From Pohlia nutans (lineage: Eukaryota > Streptophyta > Bryopsida > Bryales > Mniaceae), in the NCBI GenBank assembly GCA_022496805.1, contig CM040100.1, positions 23,155,009 to 23,219,008 on the forward strand: a stretch of DNA of 64,000 bases, in the 5' to 3' direction. Positions 34,801 to 45,486 of the stretch are shown piece by piece; the stretch's first letter is position 1; each line of letters starts with the position of its first letter. The notes under the pieces were generated by a model that worked only from the letters and a program-made list of their open reading frames with translations, ran no database searches and was not told where the DNA came from. Position numbers and translations under genes: made by a program.

Positions 34801-37800
34801 GTATGCAACTGCAGCCATGCCGCCTACAACACCATGTAATTTTACAATACTTTTTCATTACCAAAAGGACACATTTTTCTAAAGTCCGGGAAGGGATACC
34901 CATATCATACCAAATAATCATACCATTGTAATCTACTAGATATTCATCTCATAACAATCCCTTCTAGATGTCACATTCTAATAGAATATGGCCATTTTTT
35001 TCAAAATATTTGTTTTAATTTCAGATGGACTAAGAAACTTTCTCTTGGATACCAATTCATTGGTAAATAAGAGAATGACATATGATTAAATTGGCATGTT
35101 CACTCAATGGCCTTTTTTTATGCAGATGCTGCTTCTAAAGCGTGGAGGACGGATCATTTATAATGGACCATTAGGACACAATTCCGACAAACTCATTGAA
35201 TACTTTGAGGTACATATCTTGACGTTTGGATCATGTTGTTTTGTCCAACTACTCTCAACACTCTTTAATTTACGCTTATTTTAGAATTAGATTTTTTTTT
35301 TGAGTTTCTAGTCATGAATTAGCATTTGTTGAGAGATTTTAACTGGGTGGTGCAGGCTATACCTGGAGTTGCGAAAATCAAGGACGGGTACAACCCAGCA
35401 ACATGGATGTTAGAAGTGACAAACCACACGCAAGAGGACAAGCTTGGCATCGACTTTGGCGACCTTTACTTGCAATCCGACCTTTATCAGTGAGAGCCAC
35501 TTTTAATTTTTATTTATTTATTTTCCTTCCAAATTTGTAAGTTATATATTAATAAGTTGAGCAATTTGGGTTGCAGCATCATGTAAAAAAAACATCAATT
35601 TACTGACATAAAATTGGGTAGCAGGAGCAACAAGAAACTGGTGGAAGACTTGAAAACCCCGGAACCGGGCTCGCAAGACTTGTACTTCCCAAATCAATTT
35701 GCACAAAACTATTTCAACCAGCTCAGAACCATCTTGTGGAAGATGAACATCACTTACTGGCGCAGCCCTGATTACAACCTCGTCCGCTTAATCTTCACAA
35801 TCTTCATCTCATTGATTTTTGGCAGCCTGTTCTGGCAACAAGGCATGAAAAGGTAAAAGATTCACCCTGAATTTTTTAATATAATAATGCAGCCACTCTA
35901 CGTGCAAAGTAGAGGTGAAATAATAAAAAGTTTAAAATAATTCATTGCATTTATGACACATGGGGAATGGCCTGATATGGGTACCACTTTTACACGTCTC
36001 ACATCGTGTGACTTATGTTTAACTCATTTTATGTGTGCTAGAACTTCCGTATTTAACACCATGTATATAGTTGCAGACATGGTGTCTATAACACCCTCTA
36101 ATTTTTGTAATTTTTCAATGTTTTTTCCTTACCAAAAAGATATTTCTCAAAAATCACACTATTTTTGGACGGGGTACCCATATCAGGCCATCACCCACAT
36201 TTGATGTAACAAGTGTAAACTTTGTTTTTTTTAGCTTACCACATAGGAGCCATGTTCATGTCCATTTTTGTCTTTTAAGTTGTACATGTTGAAGCAACAA
36301 GCTCTAAAAGTAGGGGTGAAATAAGAAAGTTTAAACCAATTCGTTGCAATTTGATGTAAGAAGTGTTTGTGAGAGGGGGAAGTAGTCCTGCACCATTGGT
36401 CCTTTGTCCAGTGGACATTGTACCATGGGTGAGTCGAACAAACACTTTATTCACGCCGGCCTTGAAAGAGGACCGAAATTCTTACTACTACTGAGAAGTG
36501 TCTGATAGCTTGAAACTTTGTTATTTCAAAAACAAAATACCTAATTACAGACATTTTTTTTCTGGTGGTGGTGGTGCAGGGATAATTCCAGAGAATTGGG
36601 TATCGCAATGGCAGCACTTTACGGCTCTTGCATTTTCTTATGCTTTAACAATTGTGGTGCTGTGCAACCTGTGGTGAGCATAGAGCGCACCGTGTTTTAC
36701 CGAGAGAAAGCCGCTGGCATGTACGCTGCCATGCCATATGCCTTGGGACAGGTACCGTAACCTCTTTCACATCTGCCAAATTATGTTGCATTTTAATGCC
36801 TAAACAACTGCCCTAAAAATACAAACTATACACTTGTAGTAACATGCAACACATGTGTTTTTTATAATTGAAAAATGTAGGGCATGGTTTCTTTTATTTT
36901 ATTCTTATAATGTTTTGTTATGATATAATTATTTGCCACAACTTTTAAAACGATTCGTTCCAACTTGTGTAGATATGGAAGTGACCATTAACTCTTGACA
37001 TGACCAAGGATTCATGGTTTTAAAATGTCAAATTCAATTGAGCATATTGTGAAAAATATAATTTAGATGAGACCAAATTTTATGTCACCAAAATCAGTGA
37101 AGAACATTGCATGTGTTGGTCAAAAAATAAATAAATTTGAACAAAAAGAAGTCCACATAGGATGTACTCAAAAAATACATGAGGCTCATTTTGGGCTTCT
37201 TGATCCTTCAGTGGTTAAAGCATTTTAGGGGTTAACGTACGAATTACCAATTTTTTTAAGATTTTAATTTTTCATTGGTTGGTGCAAGCAGGTGCTTGTG
37301 GAGATTCCGTATGTGTTGGTGCAAGTTGTCATGTACGCATGCACAACATACGCCATGATTGGGTTCGAGTGGAAGGCAGCTAAGTTTCTCTGGTTCTTGT
37401 TTATCCTTTACTTCGGCGTGCTTTTCCACACATACTATGGCATGATGATGGTGGCTCTCACTCCAAATGCCACTCTTGCCACCATTAGCGCATCCTTTTT
37501 CTATGCGGTCTTCAACCTCTTCTCCGGCTTTTTGATTCCGAAACCGGTATGCATGCCCACTCCCTTAACGCTTTTCCCATTCATTTGCAAGATTTACATC
37601 ACCCACTTATGTAGAAATGGCACCTACACATTGGATATGGACTAGATAACCATTGAGCCACCGAGACTTGGTTACATGACGTGATCAAGCTAATCACGAA
37701 TGAAAAAGAGTCAGGTTAAATAACTCTCTTTATAAATGAAAACATCACTAGTAGAAACGTTGGCTGTGTAGACCAAAGAAGTGTGCTCAAAAAGACCCAC

Positions 37801-38569
37801 AACTGACCTAGTTTGTCAAGTGAGATCTTCTACTAGTGCATGTGAAGGTGATTGATAGATGTTATGCTCAAAGATGAGTGAGCTAATTATTATTATATCT
37901 CATAATATCGTCTTTTTGAGATCCATGATTGAACAATTTCTAACCATTTAAATTACTATAACATAAATTACTACAACCTTGTTATCAAAGTAACATCTCT
38001 TGTCACTTTTGAGGCTTGGCATATTCACAAGGCTCTACTTTCACATTACCTGCTAAAAATCATCTTTGTGGGAAGAAATCATGTGTAGGTTTTCGACTGG
38101 ATGAGAACTAGTAGCACAGGGAGATGCAAGGCAAAATCATTGTGCATGCATGGAATTGGACACCACTTGCCTAGGCATCTCCCTCGGCTCTGCCACCTTT
38201 TCTACCAGTGTAGAAAAACATAGTTGAAGAATGTTACAAATGACATAATCTTGTGGGGTTTTCAATTGACATGATTTTCAACTGCCCTTGCAGATGATTC
38301 CACCGTGGTGGATCTGGTACTACTGGATTTGTCCCCTTTCCTGGGTATTCAGTGGCCTTGTGAACTCGCAGTTCGGTGATGTCACCACACAGCTTGAATT
38401 GTCAGGCACTGGAGGACAGCACAAGATATTGAAGGACTACATCAAGGATTACTTCGGATTTGAAGAGAGCTTCCTCAAGTACACTGCCATTGGGATCCTT
38501 GCGTGGACGGTTTTCTTTGCCTTTGTGTTTTGCCTTGCTATCAAGAAACTCAACTTCCAGCGCCGGTAA
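25856..38569 (+). CDS. Full-size PDR-type ABC transporter (ABCG), 20 exons, 1479 aa
   Basis: Exons: 25856-26220, 26801-26921, 27191-27279, 27722-27966, 28288-28364, 28479-28532, 28796-28886, 29057-29358, 30077-30358, 31110-31691, 32250-32406, 32551-32852, 33445-33777, 34347-34637, 35126-35209, 35356-35489, 35625-35852, 36580-36751, 37292-37546, 38294-38569. They splice through GT-AG introns into one intact 1479-aa frame. Order is NBD1-TMD1-NBD2-TMD2, the reverse layout of plant PDR pumps, which export terpenoids, hormones or other small molecules at the plasma membrane; the substrate cannot be predicted. NBD1: Walker A GPPGSGKT (198-205), signature ISGGQ (337-341), then [13 protein letters not shown]2: Walker A GVSGAGKT (921-928), signature LSTEQ (1028-1032), [19 protein letters not shown]1 (about 540-740) includes [19 protein letters not shown]2 (about 1200-1479) includes [20 protein letters not shown]. 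The linker at about 800-870 is long and basic. Oddity: the NBD1 catalytic glutamate is Asp (residue 362). Confidence 0.95.
26256..26590 (+). repeat. Three diverged direct repeats in PDR intron 1
   Basis: Units begin ACCTGCAGA at about 26256, 26355 and 26480, and contain ATCTTCCGT(C/T)T, a GTTGAAAT(C/T)GTG-like block and GCTTGACGTTCAGAG. The first begins immediately after exon 1, so the array fills the 5' half of the intron. Confidence 0.7.
29691..29865 (+). repeat. Three copies of a ~58-bp repeat in PDR intron 8
   Basis: Units start ACTCAAGAATG at 29691 and 29748 and ACTGAAGAATG at 29808, each containing ATCATAA(A/C)AT(T/C)GG and a CAGTGATTT-like end. They are diverged. Confidence 0.65.
30527..30730. 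mobile_element. 204-bp Stowaway MITE in PDR intron 9
   Basis: The ends are CTCCCTCTGTTCCGAAATA and the inverted TATTTCGGAACATAGAGAG, with TA on both sides (30525-26, 30731-32). These are the hallmark Stowaway (Tc1/mariner) termini. The TIR extends about 28 bases with few mismatches. Confidence 0.92.
30778..30900. repeat. 123-bp foldback in PDR intron 9
   Basis: GCAAGTATTGACC at 30778 is mirrored by an inverted GACCAATACCTGC ending at 30900, and the arms stay complementary (GAATGTAGGCTGTTGTTGGAT versus its inverse) almost to the centre. It lies about 50 bp after the Stowaway element. Confidence 0.7.
31730..32170 (+). repeat. Pyrimidine-rich minisatellite in PDR intron 10
   Basis: CCTTATCAGAA-type units spaced about 20-35 bases, with linkers such as (T/G)C(A/T)CCCAGTTTT, repeat more than a dozen times and fill most of the intron. 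The repeated strand is strongly T/C-rich. Confidence 0.85.
32911..33066 (+). mobile_element. Truncated family D element in PDR intron 12
   Basis: It shares ATCATGTTGTGAAAAT, AAGAACATTGCATGTGTTGG and TTGGGCTTCTTCATCATTTAG with the other D copies and ends just before GTTAAC. The left end is missing. Confidence 0.65.
34135..34341 (+). mobile_element. Family D element abutting the PDR intron 13 acceptor
   Basis: TTAA at 34131-34134 is followed by CCCCTAAAGGACCAAGG, and the D interior follows as far as TTTGGGCTTTTT. The last ~20 bases present in other D copies are replaced by GGTGCAG, the acceptor of intron 13 (exon starts 34347). The element therefore supplies most of the 200 bases before the splice site, probably including the branch-point region. 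Confidence 0.7.
34707..34911. mobile_element. ~205-bp MITE, family E, in PDR intron 14
   Basis: The ends are GGTTTGATATGGGT and the inverted ACCCATATCATACC. Its interior matches the 35962-36196 element in intron 17 (ATGTGTGCTAGAA; TAACACCATGTAT; TTACCAAAA). It is non-coding. Confidence 0.75.
35611..35630 (+). other. Tandem NAGNAG splice acceptor before PDR exon 17
   Basis: The acceptor reads TAGCAG followed by GAGCAAC. Use of CAG (exon from 35625) gives LYQSNKKL, which fits the family spacing. Use of TAG (exon from 35622) would add one residue (LYHRSNKKL). Both keep the frame, so alternative splicing by one codon is possible. Confidence 0.7.
35962..36196. mobile_element. ~235-bp MITE, family E, in PDR intron 17
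   Basis: The ends are GAATGGCCTGATATGGGTACC-like and an inverted GGTACCCATATCAGGCC. The interior matches 34707-34911, and the ends are related to those of the large foldback at 23001-24130. Confidence 0.78.
36395..36480 (-). repeat. Dispersed repeat H, copy 4, in PDR intron 17
   Basis: ACACTTTATTCACGCCGGCC and GAGGACCGAAATT match the copy at 2350-2430 and, inverted, those at 19558 and 22073. Confidence 0.6.
36992..37214 (+). mobile_element. 223-bp TTAA-flanked family D element in PDR intron 18
   Basis: TTAA lies at 36988-36991 and 37215-37218. The left end is CTCTTGACATGACCAAGG and the right end GATCCTTCAGTGG. The interior aligns with 34135-34341 and 60329-60562. Shortly after it another end-like ATTTTAGGGG plus TTAA occurs (37222-37235). 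Confidence 0.75.
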
Positions 38570-39136
38570 CCAAATCCCCTACCATTAAAAAAAGCTCACA
38601 ATAGAATTTGTAAAAGGTAGCACTCACTATCTAACTCCAACAGACTCTTCATTCTTATGGTGACCACCTCTTTTTCTTGGGAATTGAAGACCTAAACAGC
38701 AACAAAATTCTGGCTTGACTTTACCTCCATGGAATGCATACAGTGCTCTCCAATTTTCTTTTTAGCTAACTTTACAAACTGATATTCACAGAACTCTCTA
38801 GCTTACCTTGTTAGCTATCGTAGTGAGAGTATTTATAGCGGAGTAGATTTACCCATAGTTTTGTAAAAAATTGATTCACGAGCATTATTTGTATTGCTTG
38901 TAACTGCTGCACCAGTGTACAAATTTTTGTAAGCCCGTTGATAATTTCACGTCATTGAACATTTCACTCTATTCTCTTAGCACTCACTTGTTTCCTATTC
39001 CAAACATTACACTTGTTAAGCATCCTCTGGATTGACATGAAAAAGAATTGGTAACACGAATGTCTCTTCCACAATTCAAGGAGACTCAAAGAGTTCATCA
39101 ACCCAAACAAGGTTGACCTCATCGTCACTTAGCTAA
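38570..39136 (+). other. PDR 3' flank
   Basis: This is the probable 3' untranslated region and downstream DNA. No further gene or clear repeat is seen. No single polyadenylation signal stands out. Confidence 0.4.
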
Positions 39137-39439
39137 GAGCATCTCCACTAGCACTCTGGATTGCACTTTGAAGGCCATCCAAAGAGTCAGACCGGTCCAT
39201 GTAGTTCCCCACTAACATCACTCAATAAGAGTGTGCAAATAGTGAGTAAGCCACTCACAAGTCACCACGCATGGATTGTGCAATTATAAGAAGAGAAGAT
39301 ACACTAGCTTGTGTGGTTTTGAGGGCCCTAGTTTTTAGTAGATTATCCAGTGTCACATGCCAAATAAATTGTTCGGCAACCCAGTCTCATCCATTTTTCC
39401 ATAGCCAGAGCGGTATCCACAGTGCTAGAGGAGATGCTC
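39137..39439. mobile_element. 303-bp Tourist/Harbinger-like MITE
   Basis: The ends are GAGCATCTCCACTAGCACT and the inverted AGTGCTAGAGGAGATGCTC (one mismatch), flanked by TAA (39134-39136, 39440-39442). This is a classic plant PIF/Harbinger MITE terminus. It lies 140 bp outside the giant Mutator-like element. Confidence 0.9.
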
Positions 39440-39569
39440 TAAGACTGTCACCGGGTGTAGCAGAGGGTAGCAAGAAAAGCAGGGGTTATTGTTATAAAAT
39501 ATGGAGGCGTTTTTAGAGCATTATTAACAGCTTCTGACACTCGAATATATCATAATGCTCGATGCCGTT

Positions 39570-39578
39570 CACGATATG
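39570..39578. other. Left target-site duplication of the giant MULE
   Basis: CACGATATG here pairs with CACAATATG at 54635-54643, nine bases with one mismatch, the expected length for Mutator-like insertions. Confidence 0.75.
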
Positions 39579-39835
39579 GCAGGACGTTAAACTCGTCATT
39601 CGAAGTCCGCGGCCGATGACGTAGCTGTGGCACGGCTATGCCCCCGCGCCCATCCCTGCGCCCGCGTGGCCGCGACCCCATGCCCAACCGGCCTCGTCCT
39701 GCAGGACCCCGCGCCCCGACACGGCCAAGGCAGGACGCGCGCGCGCCTGTCTTGGTTCCGCTCGGCGCGACCTCCGCCGCCCGACAACGACGATTTCGTC
39801 CACCACGATTTAGGGCACGACGCGTCGACGCTGCC
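39579..39835 (+). repeat. Left terminal inverted repeat of the MULE
   Basis: It is inverted-similar to about 54380-54634 along its length with point differences and small indels. It is GC-rich compared with the AT-rich surroundings. It probably holds the promoter of the transposase gene, as TIRs do in MuDR. Confidence 0.85.
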
Positions 39836-39935
39836 GTCGTACGCGATTTAAATCGAGATCCGCCGCCGCTGTGCACTTTGAAATTGACATATACGTCCTG
39901 CATGTGCTACAAGTTGAAATTTTCCTCGGCTTGCG

Positions 39936-39970
39936 GTTTAGGGTTTAGAATTTAGGGTTTAGGGCGGCAG
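39936..39970 (+). repeat. Telomere-type TTTAGGG units inside the MULE
   Basis: Three TTTAGGG units, two with TTTAG spacing changes, lie just inside the left TIR. Such telo-box-like motifs also occur in plant promoters, so they need not be of telomeric origin. Confidence 0.6.
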
Positions 39971-42773
39971 TTTAGCAGGTTCTGTACTCTATTTGCTGAT
40001 ATCCAGTCCTTATTCCAAAATGCTCTACATGCTTAGGAGGTTTAGGGTTGTAGCCGCAGCTTTAGGATGTAGAACGTGACTTACACCGTTTTCCAGATGT
40101 ATACATTGTTCATATCCAGCGTTTTTAGAGTTTTGGGTGTTGAACTGATTGTCTAGTTGTAGGACGCGTTTTAGAACCGAGCTCAATCTTCTTGTGAACA
40201 TCGTATACATGATGTTTGACTAAGATTCTTCAGCTACTACGTGATTCTTGCCTTCCTCATAGTTTAGGGATTCTCTTGTACACCTTGCCTATGTTACTAG
40301 CATCATAGAGCTCCATGACGCTGCAGAAATGTCTCCTTTTGAAGAAGACAAACCCAACCTTGAGAGACCCTATGATCCACAAAACAAAGCAAAACTCCTG
40401 CAAGCACTAAAGGACACGGTGGAGCATCCAAAACCTGGGTTATTCCGGTATGGCAATCTAAATTGGCTACCTCATAGAACCACGGGAAAGGGGTCGTACG
40501 TCGACTCCCAGATTGCAGCTATTCCATAGGATAGATTGGAAGACTTTGTACAAGGAGGACAAGAAAATCCTAACTTCCCTTGCAAGTTTAATAGACGAGT
40601 GCAACGGAAGAACGCTCCTAGTTCTCTGGCATTCCTGCGGGCTTGTTCTCCAAGTCAAATTATACTATAAGTATGAAGAACACTTGTCCTCCCATATCTT
40701 TAATGTATTCGGGTTTCTCTCATTATACTTTTCATTGATCCAAGATTTTTGATAATATGTAGAACATATCTATATATAATTATCACATGCAGAACAATAC
40801 TCTTTCCAATTCACCGAACTCATAGTCCTTGGCGCTATTGATTGCTTGCATGACTTTCACTGTTCCATAATATACATTTCGGTTAATGAAGAACACATGT
40901 TCTCCACGTCATGCCGCTGTTCTATACCTCTGCTTAGGTATCACTGCTGTTTTGGACCCCAGGACAACTCCAACTTAGTCCCAGAGAACATGGAGGCCCT
41001 GTTGGACTCAACGTTAAAGAAGATAAGGAAGACCTACAATCCAACGAGAAAGAAGCGCGGAGGCAAGAAAGTGATTCCAGAGTACGATGTCTTCCCCACC
41101 ACCATCAAAGCAGAAGGGAAGAAAAAGCGGATTGGTAAAACCCAAACAGGTAAGTCCATCAAACGTGGTTGCCTATGTTGTTTCTATGCAAAACAACCAT
41201 ACTCAGACAATACGATATGTCAGTTGATATATCGGCATTCAGACCATTCAAACAAAGATGGGGTAGTTGTGCACGGTGTTTCGGTCATCGGGTTTAAGGA
41301 CAGTTTAGGGTCCACAATTTTCGATGGCATGAAGCAGCACCTGTCCAATCTTCTTTGGTTTGGACTTTCGCCTTCGCAAGTGATGACGCAGCACAAAGCG
41401 TTCGTGAAGGACCTGGCGATGAAGAACGGATCTGTCACAAGAGACACGTTTGTAATGGCCCACGACGTAAGGAACCTTGCAAAGGTCCAACATGAAGCAT
41501 TGTGGCAGAAACACTCAAGTGATCTGGTAAGTGTGAAGATGTGGGTTGATGAGAATCCACAAGCAGTGTTCTGCTACCAAGAACACAGCCTTCTTGACCT
41601 CAATAGGAAGAAACAAGACGATACTCCTTTCCCATTGGGAATACAAACGTCGTGGCAGCTTGACATGCTCCTAAAGTTTGACCACAACAGTGCGCTGTCT
41701 TTCGACGCCACTTTCGGTACTTCCGAAACTAGGGTATGAAAGATCTATCCTTCTATTCATTATTGTGTCCATTGATAAACATATCCTCTACGGTTCACTT
41801 TCTATCATGCACCTATCCTAACATCGTATTCTCATTGCAGTACCCGTTATACACCGTTATGGTATTTGATGACTGGAGGAACGAGATTCCTGTGGCTTTT
41901 TTTGTCATTTCGCAAGCTCGGGAAAAGGACTTGTGCCACATATTACAACAGTTGTAGAAGCGAGTGCAAGAGGTCCGCCTTGATTGGGCACCGTCTGCCA
42001 TCCTAGTGGACAACGCTCAAGCCGAAATCAATGTTCTAAAGTTAAGCAACTTCCTCAGAATTGTTGCCCATATGTTCATACTAACTCTATATACTGCTCT
42101 GCCCCCGTTTAGGGATGCTTTTCTCTAGTTTATGCTATGTTTTTCAAAAATTCGACAACAAGTTCCGTGTACACCGATACACACTATGTTTCAAACAATA
42201 CACTATCTTCTACCATGTCCTTCATCTTCTTCTATATGCAATTACCTGATGTTTTTCTGCACTATGCTCTATCTGTCCACTCCACATCTCTAAATCCTTG
42301 TCATTATCTGTCCTCTGTTCCATTTCCACGTATCTGATGGATGTCGGTGCACGAATTCACTAGTACAAACCATGGCATTTTGCCACCAATCAAATTTTGC
42401 AAAAAACACCAAACTCATATGTTGGTGCTATGTAGCACCAATGTTGGTGACAAAAATAAATTCTCACCTCCATTCATGTTTGTACGTGAAATTTACATGG
42501 ATTTGATAGTTTTAACAATTCGATGTCTATTATTCGTATATTGTTGGATTTTAAAACCAATTGAAGCACTTGTTGAAATAATAAACTTTTATCATGTATT
42601 TGAGACTACGTTATTCATGTATGTATTAAATTTATGTTTAGGATATGTTGCATATTTTTATCACAACATTCTTATTTACAAGAACATACATAATAAAGAT
42701 TCAACAAAGTATGATAATTTATATTCACGTCATCTTTCAGTTAGTGAAAAATATCACATAACACAAGAAATAG

Positions 42774-42906
42774 ATGAATTATGTCCTACATAAATTTCAA
42801 GAAATTCATGAATTATGACTTAAGTAAATTTGAGAAATACGTAAATTATATTCTACGTGAATTTGAGAAATACGTGAATTATGTTTTACGTGAATTTCAA
42901 GAAAAC
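42774..42906 (+). repeat. 33-bp tandem repeat, four copies, inside the CACTA element
   Basis: Units such as GTGAATTATGTTTTACGTGA plus AATTTGAGAAATAC repeat head to tail and keep one frame open, giving a short repeated peptide (KYVNYILREFE). I regard it as repeat DNA, not a gene. Confidence 0.7.
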
Positions 42907-42960
42907 ATCCTCTTATTATTAAAATACAAGAGCTCCTCATCAAACACTTTACAACATCTA

Positions 42961-43353
42961 CCCATGAAAAAAAAAAAAACGATCAAAAATGTATTGTATT
43001 GCAAAAGTTATGAAGGTTTATAATTACTAGATGTTTTTCTAAATCTGCTGTCACTTTAAATTGAATAGAGAAAAACTCCTAAATGTTTTACTAATTTTTT
43101 TTATTGGAGTACATTCCTCATTACAATACGTACCCATGAAAAAAAAAAACGATAAAAAATGTATTGTATTGCAAAAGTTATAGAGGTTTAAATATTACTA
43201 CATGTTTTTCTAACACTGCTGTCACTTTAAATTGAATAGAGAAAAAATCTTAAATGTTTTGAATTTTTTTTTATTGGAGTAGATTCCTCATTACAACACG
43301 TACCCATGAAAAAAAAAAACGATAAAAAATGTATTGTATTGCAAAAGTTATGA
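42961..43353 (+). repeat. ~171-bp tandem repeat, about 2.3 copies
   Basis: Units start CCCATGAAAAAAAAA at 42961, 43133 and 43303. They share AATGTATTGTATTGCAAAAG and CTGCTGTCACTTTAAATTG. The third unit is cut short. The array is inside the CACTA element. Confidence 0.85.
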
Positions 43354-43444
43354 CCGTTTGAAAAGTTTACCAAACAATGTAAATTGCTGAATTTTTTTGG
43401 TAATTGTATATTATCGATTTTTCAAGCATTTTGTACATGAGAAA

Positions 43445-43600
43445 AGGGTTGGGAGAGTGGTGATAGTCAATCCACCCATAACCATGAGGTCTTGAGTTCG
43501 AATCTCATGGTGACATGCGATGACGTGGAGTTGTGGGTTGACCGTGATGACGGGGCGTTGACTAGGGCAGGGTCAAAGGTGTAATGGTAGCTTCGGGCAG
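43445..43600 (+). mobile_element. tRNA-derived SINE-like segment inside the CACTA element
   Basis: TGGGAGAGTGG (about 43450) fits the Pol III A box and GAGTTCGAATCTC (about 43495) the B box, at tRNA-like spacing. The T-arm can pair, but the anticodon arm and acceptor stem do not close, so it is not an intact tRNA. The 3' end of the SINE is not clear. Confidence 0.55.
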
Positions 43601-45486
43601 CCAAAATCTTTTCGGGCAGCCAAAATTTTCCAGGCAGCGCTGATTGTTTTTCACAGCATTCAAATTTCACAACATTCAAATTTCACAGCATTCAAATTTC
43701 ACAAAAAAATGATATTTCAAAATTTGTAAATTGAAGAGGATTACGTGATTTGTAATATCAACGTAATGAAGTGGATTATTTTTCTGTTTCACGACAGAGT
43801 GTTCAAAAGCACCAATTAATTACAATTCAAAAGTTGGTGCATCATTTAAAATGCACCAATTTATTGGTGCAAAACTTGGTGGCAAAACACTATGTTTTGT
43901 ACTAGTGTAATGTTGGAGCAATGTTTTTGAATTGTGCCCAGAGGAATCTGGCCCGACAGCGACATTTTTTTGTGTTTGTGGCATGTCCGGAAGTCCTGGC
44001 GAGAGAATGCGGTTAAAAAAATTTCCACCATTGGAGAACGTGCCCATGTCCTCACTGCCATGGGGAACATAATGTATGGGAAAAACCTCGGCGTAGATGA
44101 GGATCCAGTCAAGTGGGCACAGGACCAAATCGATGCATTGACTGAAGAACGTCCTAATGCAGCGAGGTTCATGAAGTACGTTAAGAAACACTGGTGGGAC
44201 AAGGCTAGCATGTGGTGCATTAGCAACTGTACTATTCCACATGCATGGCAGAACACGAATGCGGCAATTGAGTCATACCACGGAAACTTGAAGAGCATTC
44301 TCAAATCGTCTCGGGAACGCTTTGACGGACGTAGACTAGACTGGCTAATCTACCATCTCGTTGGGGATGTCGTGACACACTACTGGTATGCAGTACAGTG
44401 TAAGCTTTTTGGTTTCGTCAGGAACAAGAACCAAGAGCGCATTGTTGCTACAGCTGTTGTTCGTGCTCGTGGGATTCCGGATTGCGTTGTCCGCATCTTT
44501 CCAGACAACGAGGACATTGCTCTGGTTGCATCAGTGAACCACCGTCCCAAAGTGTGGACAGTTCATGGACCTGATTCTAAATAGGTCCAATGTGACTGCC
44601 CTGTGGGATTGCAGGGCATGATCTGCAAGCACCACATGAAGGTGTTCCGCATGCTGCACCCAGAACTAACAGAGGGCCTTATCGTTCGGGAGGCTGGTTC
44701 TTCACATGGCGTGAACAAGACGTTGCCGTTGTCCCAATCATTCTCCGAGGTATTGAGCCAGTCGCAATCGTTCCAAGGTTTGCAGCAAGATGTGTATACC
44801 CAGCTCACTCTGGAAGAACCCCAAGTTTCTGTTGAACGGTGCAGCGCGCAGGGGAAGAACATCATTTCCGAGCAAGACCCGAAGATTATCGTTGATGCGG
44901 TCTACAAGGACCTAGTCCAGACAGCGCAAGACCATCCATGATTGTTTGACTTCCTTATTTCGGACCTCAAGAATTCTCGTGGAAAACAACACACACTCCT
45001 AGCGCGTGGAGTGGCAGGAGTTGAACATCCGACTTCTAAATCTGTCTTCACGGAGGTTGAAGGTGATAAGTCTCTGAAGCGGTATCGTAGCTTTCTTGAG
45101 CTAAAGTCAAGGAAGGCACCTCGCACTCGCACACCAACAAAATGAGATGTAGCATGCCGTGAAGGACATTATACCCCATGCCTTGTTCAGGAATGATGCT
45201 AATCTCCTGCCTTACTGTTGTATACAGAATACTCTATACTCGCGGTTTTAGGGTTCAGTTTGCGTGTTCTTCATTATTAAGAAACATCAAAATACCTTGG
45301 ACAATCTGTTCTACAAGTTATTTTATTACTTTATATGTTCTGTGATCTCTTGAGCGTGTTATATGTTCTGCAGCATGTGCTCTGTTAGTCTGTTCTACTT
45401 GGAACACGATTTTATTTCAACATGCTATGCATTTAGTGCTCTTTTGTGTCTTGTGCTCCGTTTTTTGTGTCCTCCTAGCCGTGTTA

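Larger units (their letters stand above)
42358..43907. mobile_element. 1.55-kb non-autonomous CACTA (En/Spm-like) element
   Basis: The ends are CACTAGTACAAACCATGGC and, inverted, CACTAGTACAAAACATAGTG; TTTTGCCACCAA follows on both sides. The subterminal regions carry TTGGTGC/GCACCAA motifs in both orientations. AAT occurs on both sides one base outside the CACTA ends, so a 3-bp duplication is plausible. No TPase frame is present. It lies within an intron of the MULE transposase. Confidence 0.85.
40329..45145 (+). pseudogene. MULE transposase (mudrA-like, SWIM zinc finger), broken
   Basis: The best exons are 40963-41733, 41841-42040 and 43942-45145; exons at about 40329-40450 and 40520-40670 probably code the N-terminus but their joints are unclear. 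The catalytic DDE parts are visible: first Asp in SFDATFGT (41704-41706), second Asp in ILVDNAQAE (42009-42011), LCLWHVRKSW, then Glu in NAAIESYHG (44270-44272). A SWIM-type zinc finger follows (CDCPVGLQGMICKHH, from 44591), as in MURA and FAR1-related transposases. In a working element it would bind the TIRs and cut and join DNA. Three in-frame stops interrupt it: TAG 41955-41957, TAG 44582-44584 and TGA 44939-44941. The intron 42041-43941 contains a CACTA-like insertion. The splice phase across that intron is consistent (NVLK then GIWPDSD). Confidence 0.85.

Noticed and set aside
39550..39955. Arg/Pro-rich frames on both strands at 39.6-39.9 kb and again at 54.1-54.6 kb
   Set aside because: These are translations of the GC-rich MULE terminal inverted repeats; low-complexity composition and the inverted DNA repeat explain them.
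42341..43023. 150-aa and 80-aa plus frames at 42.3-43.0 kb as genes
   Set aside because: They lie inside the non-autonomous CACTA element; the second is built from a 33-bp DNA repeat and neither resembles a transposase.
43445..43520. Functional tRNA gene
   Set aside because: A and B boxes are present but the acceptor stem and anticodon arm do not pair, so I call it SINE-like.
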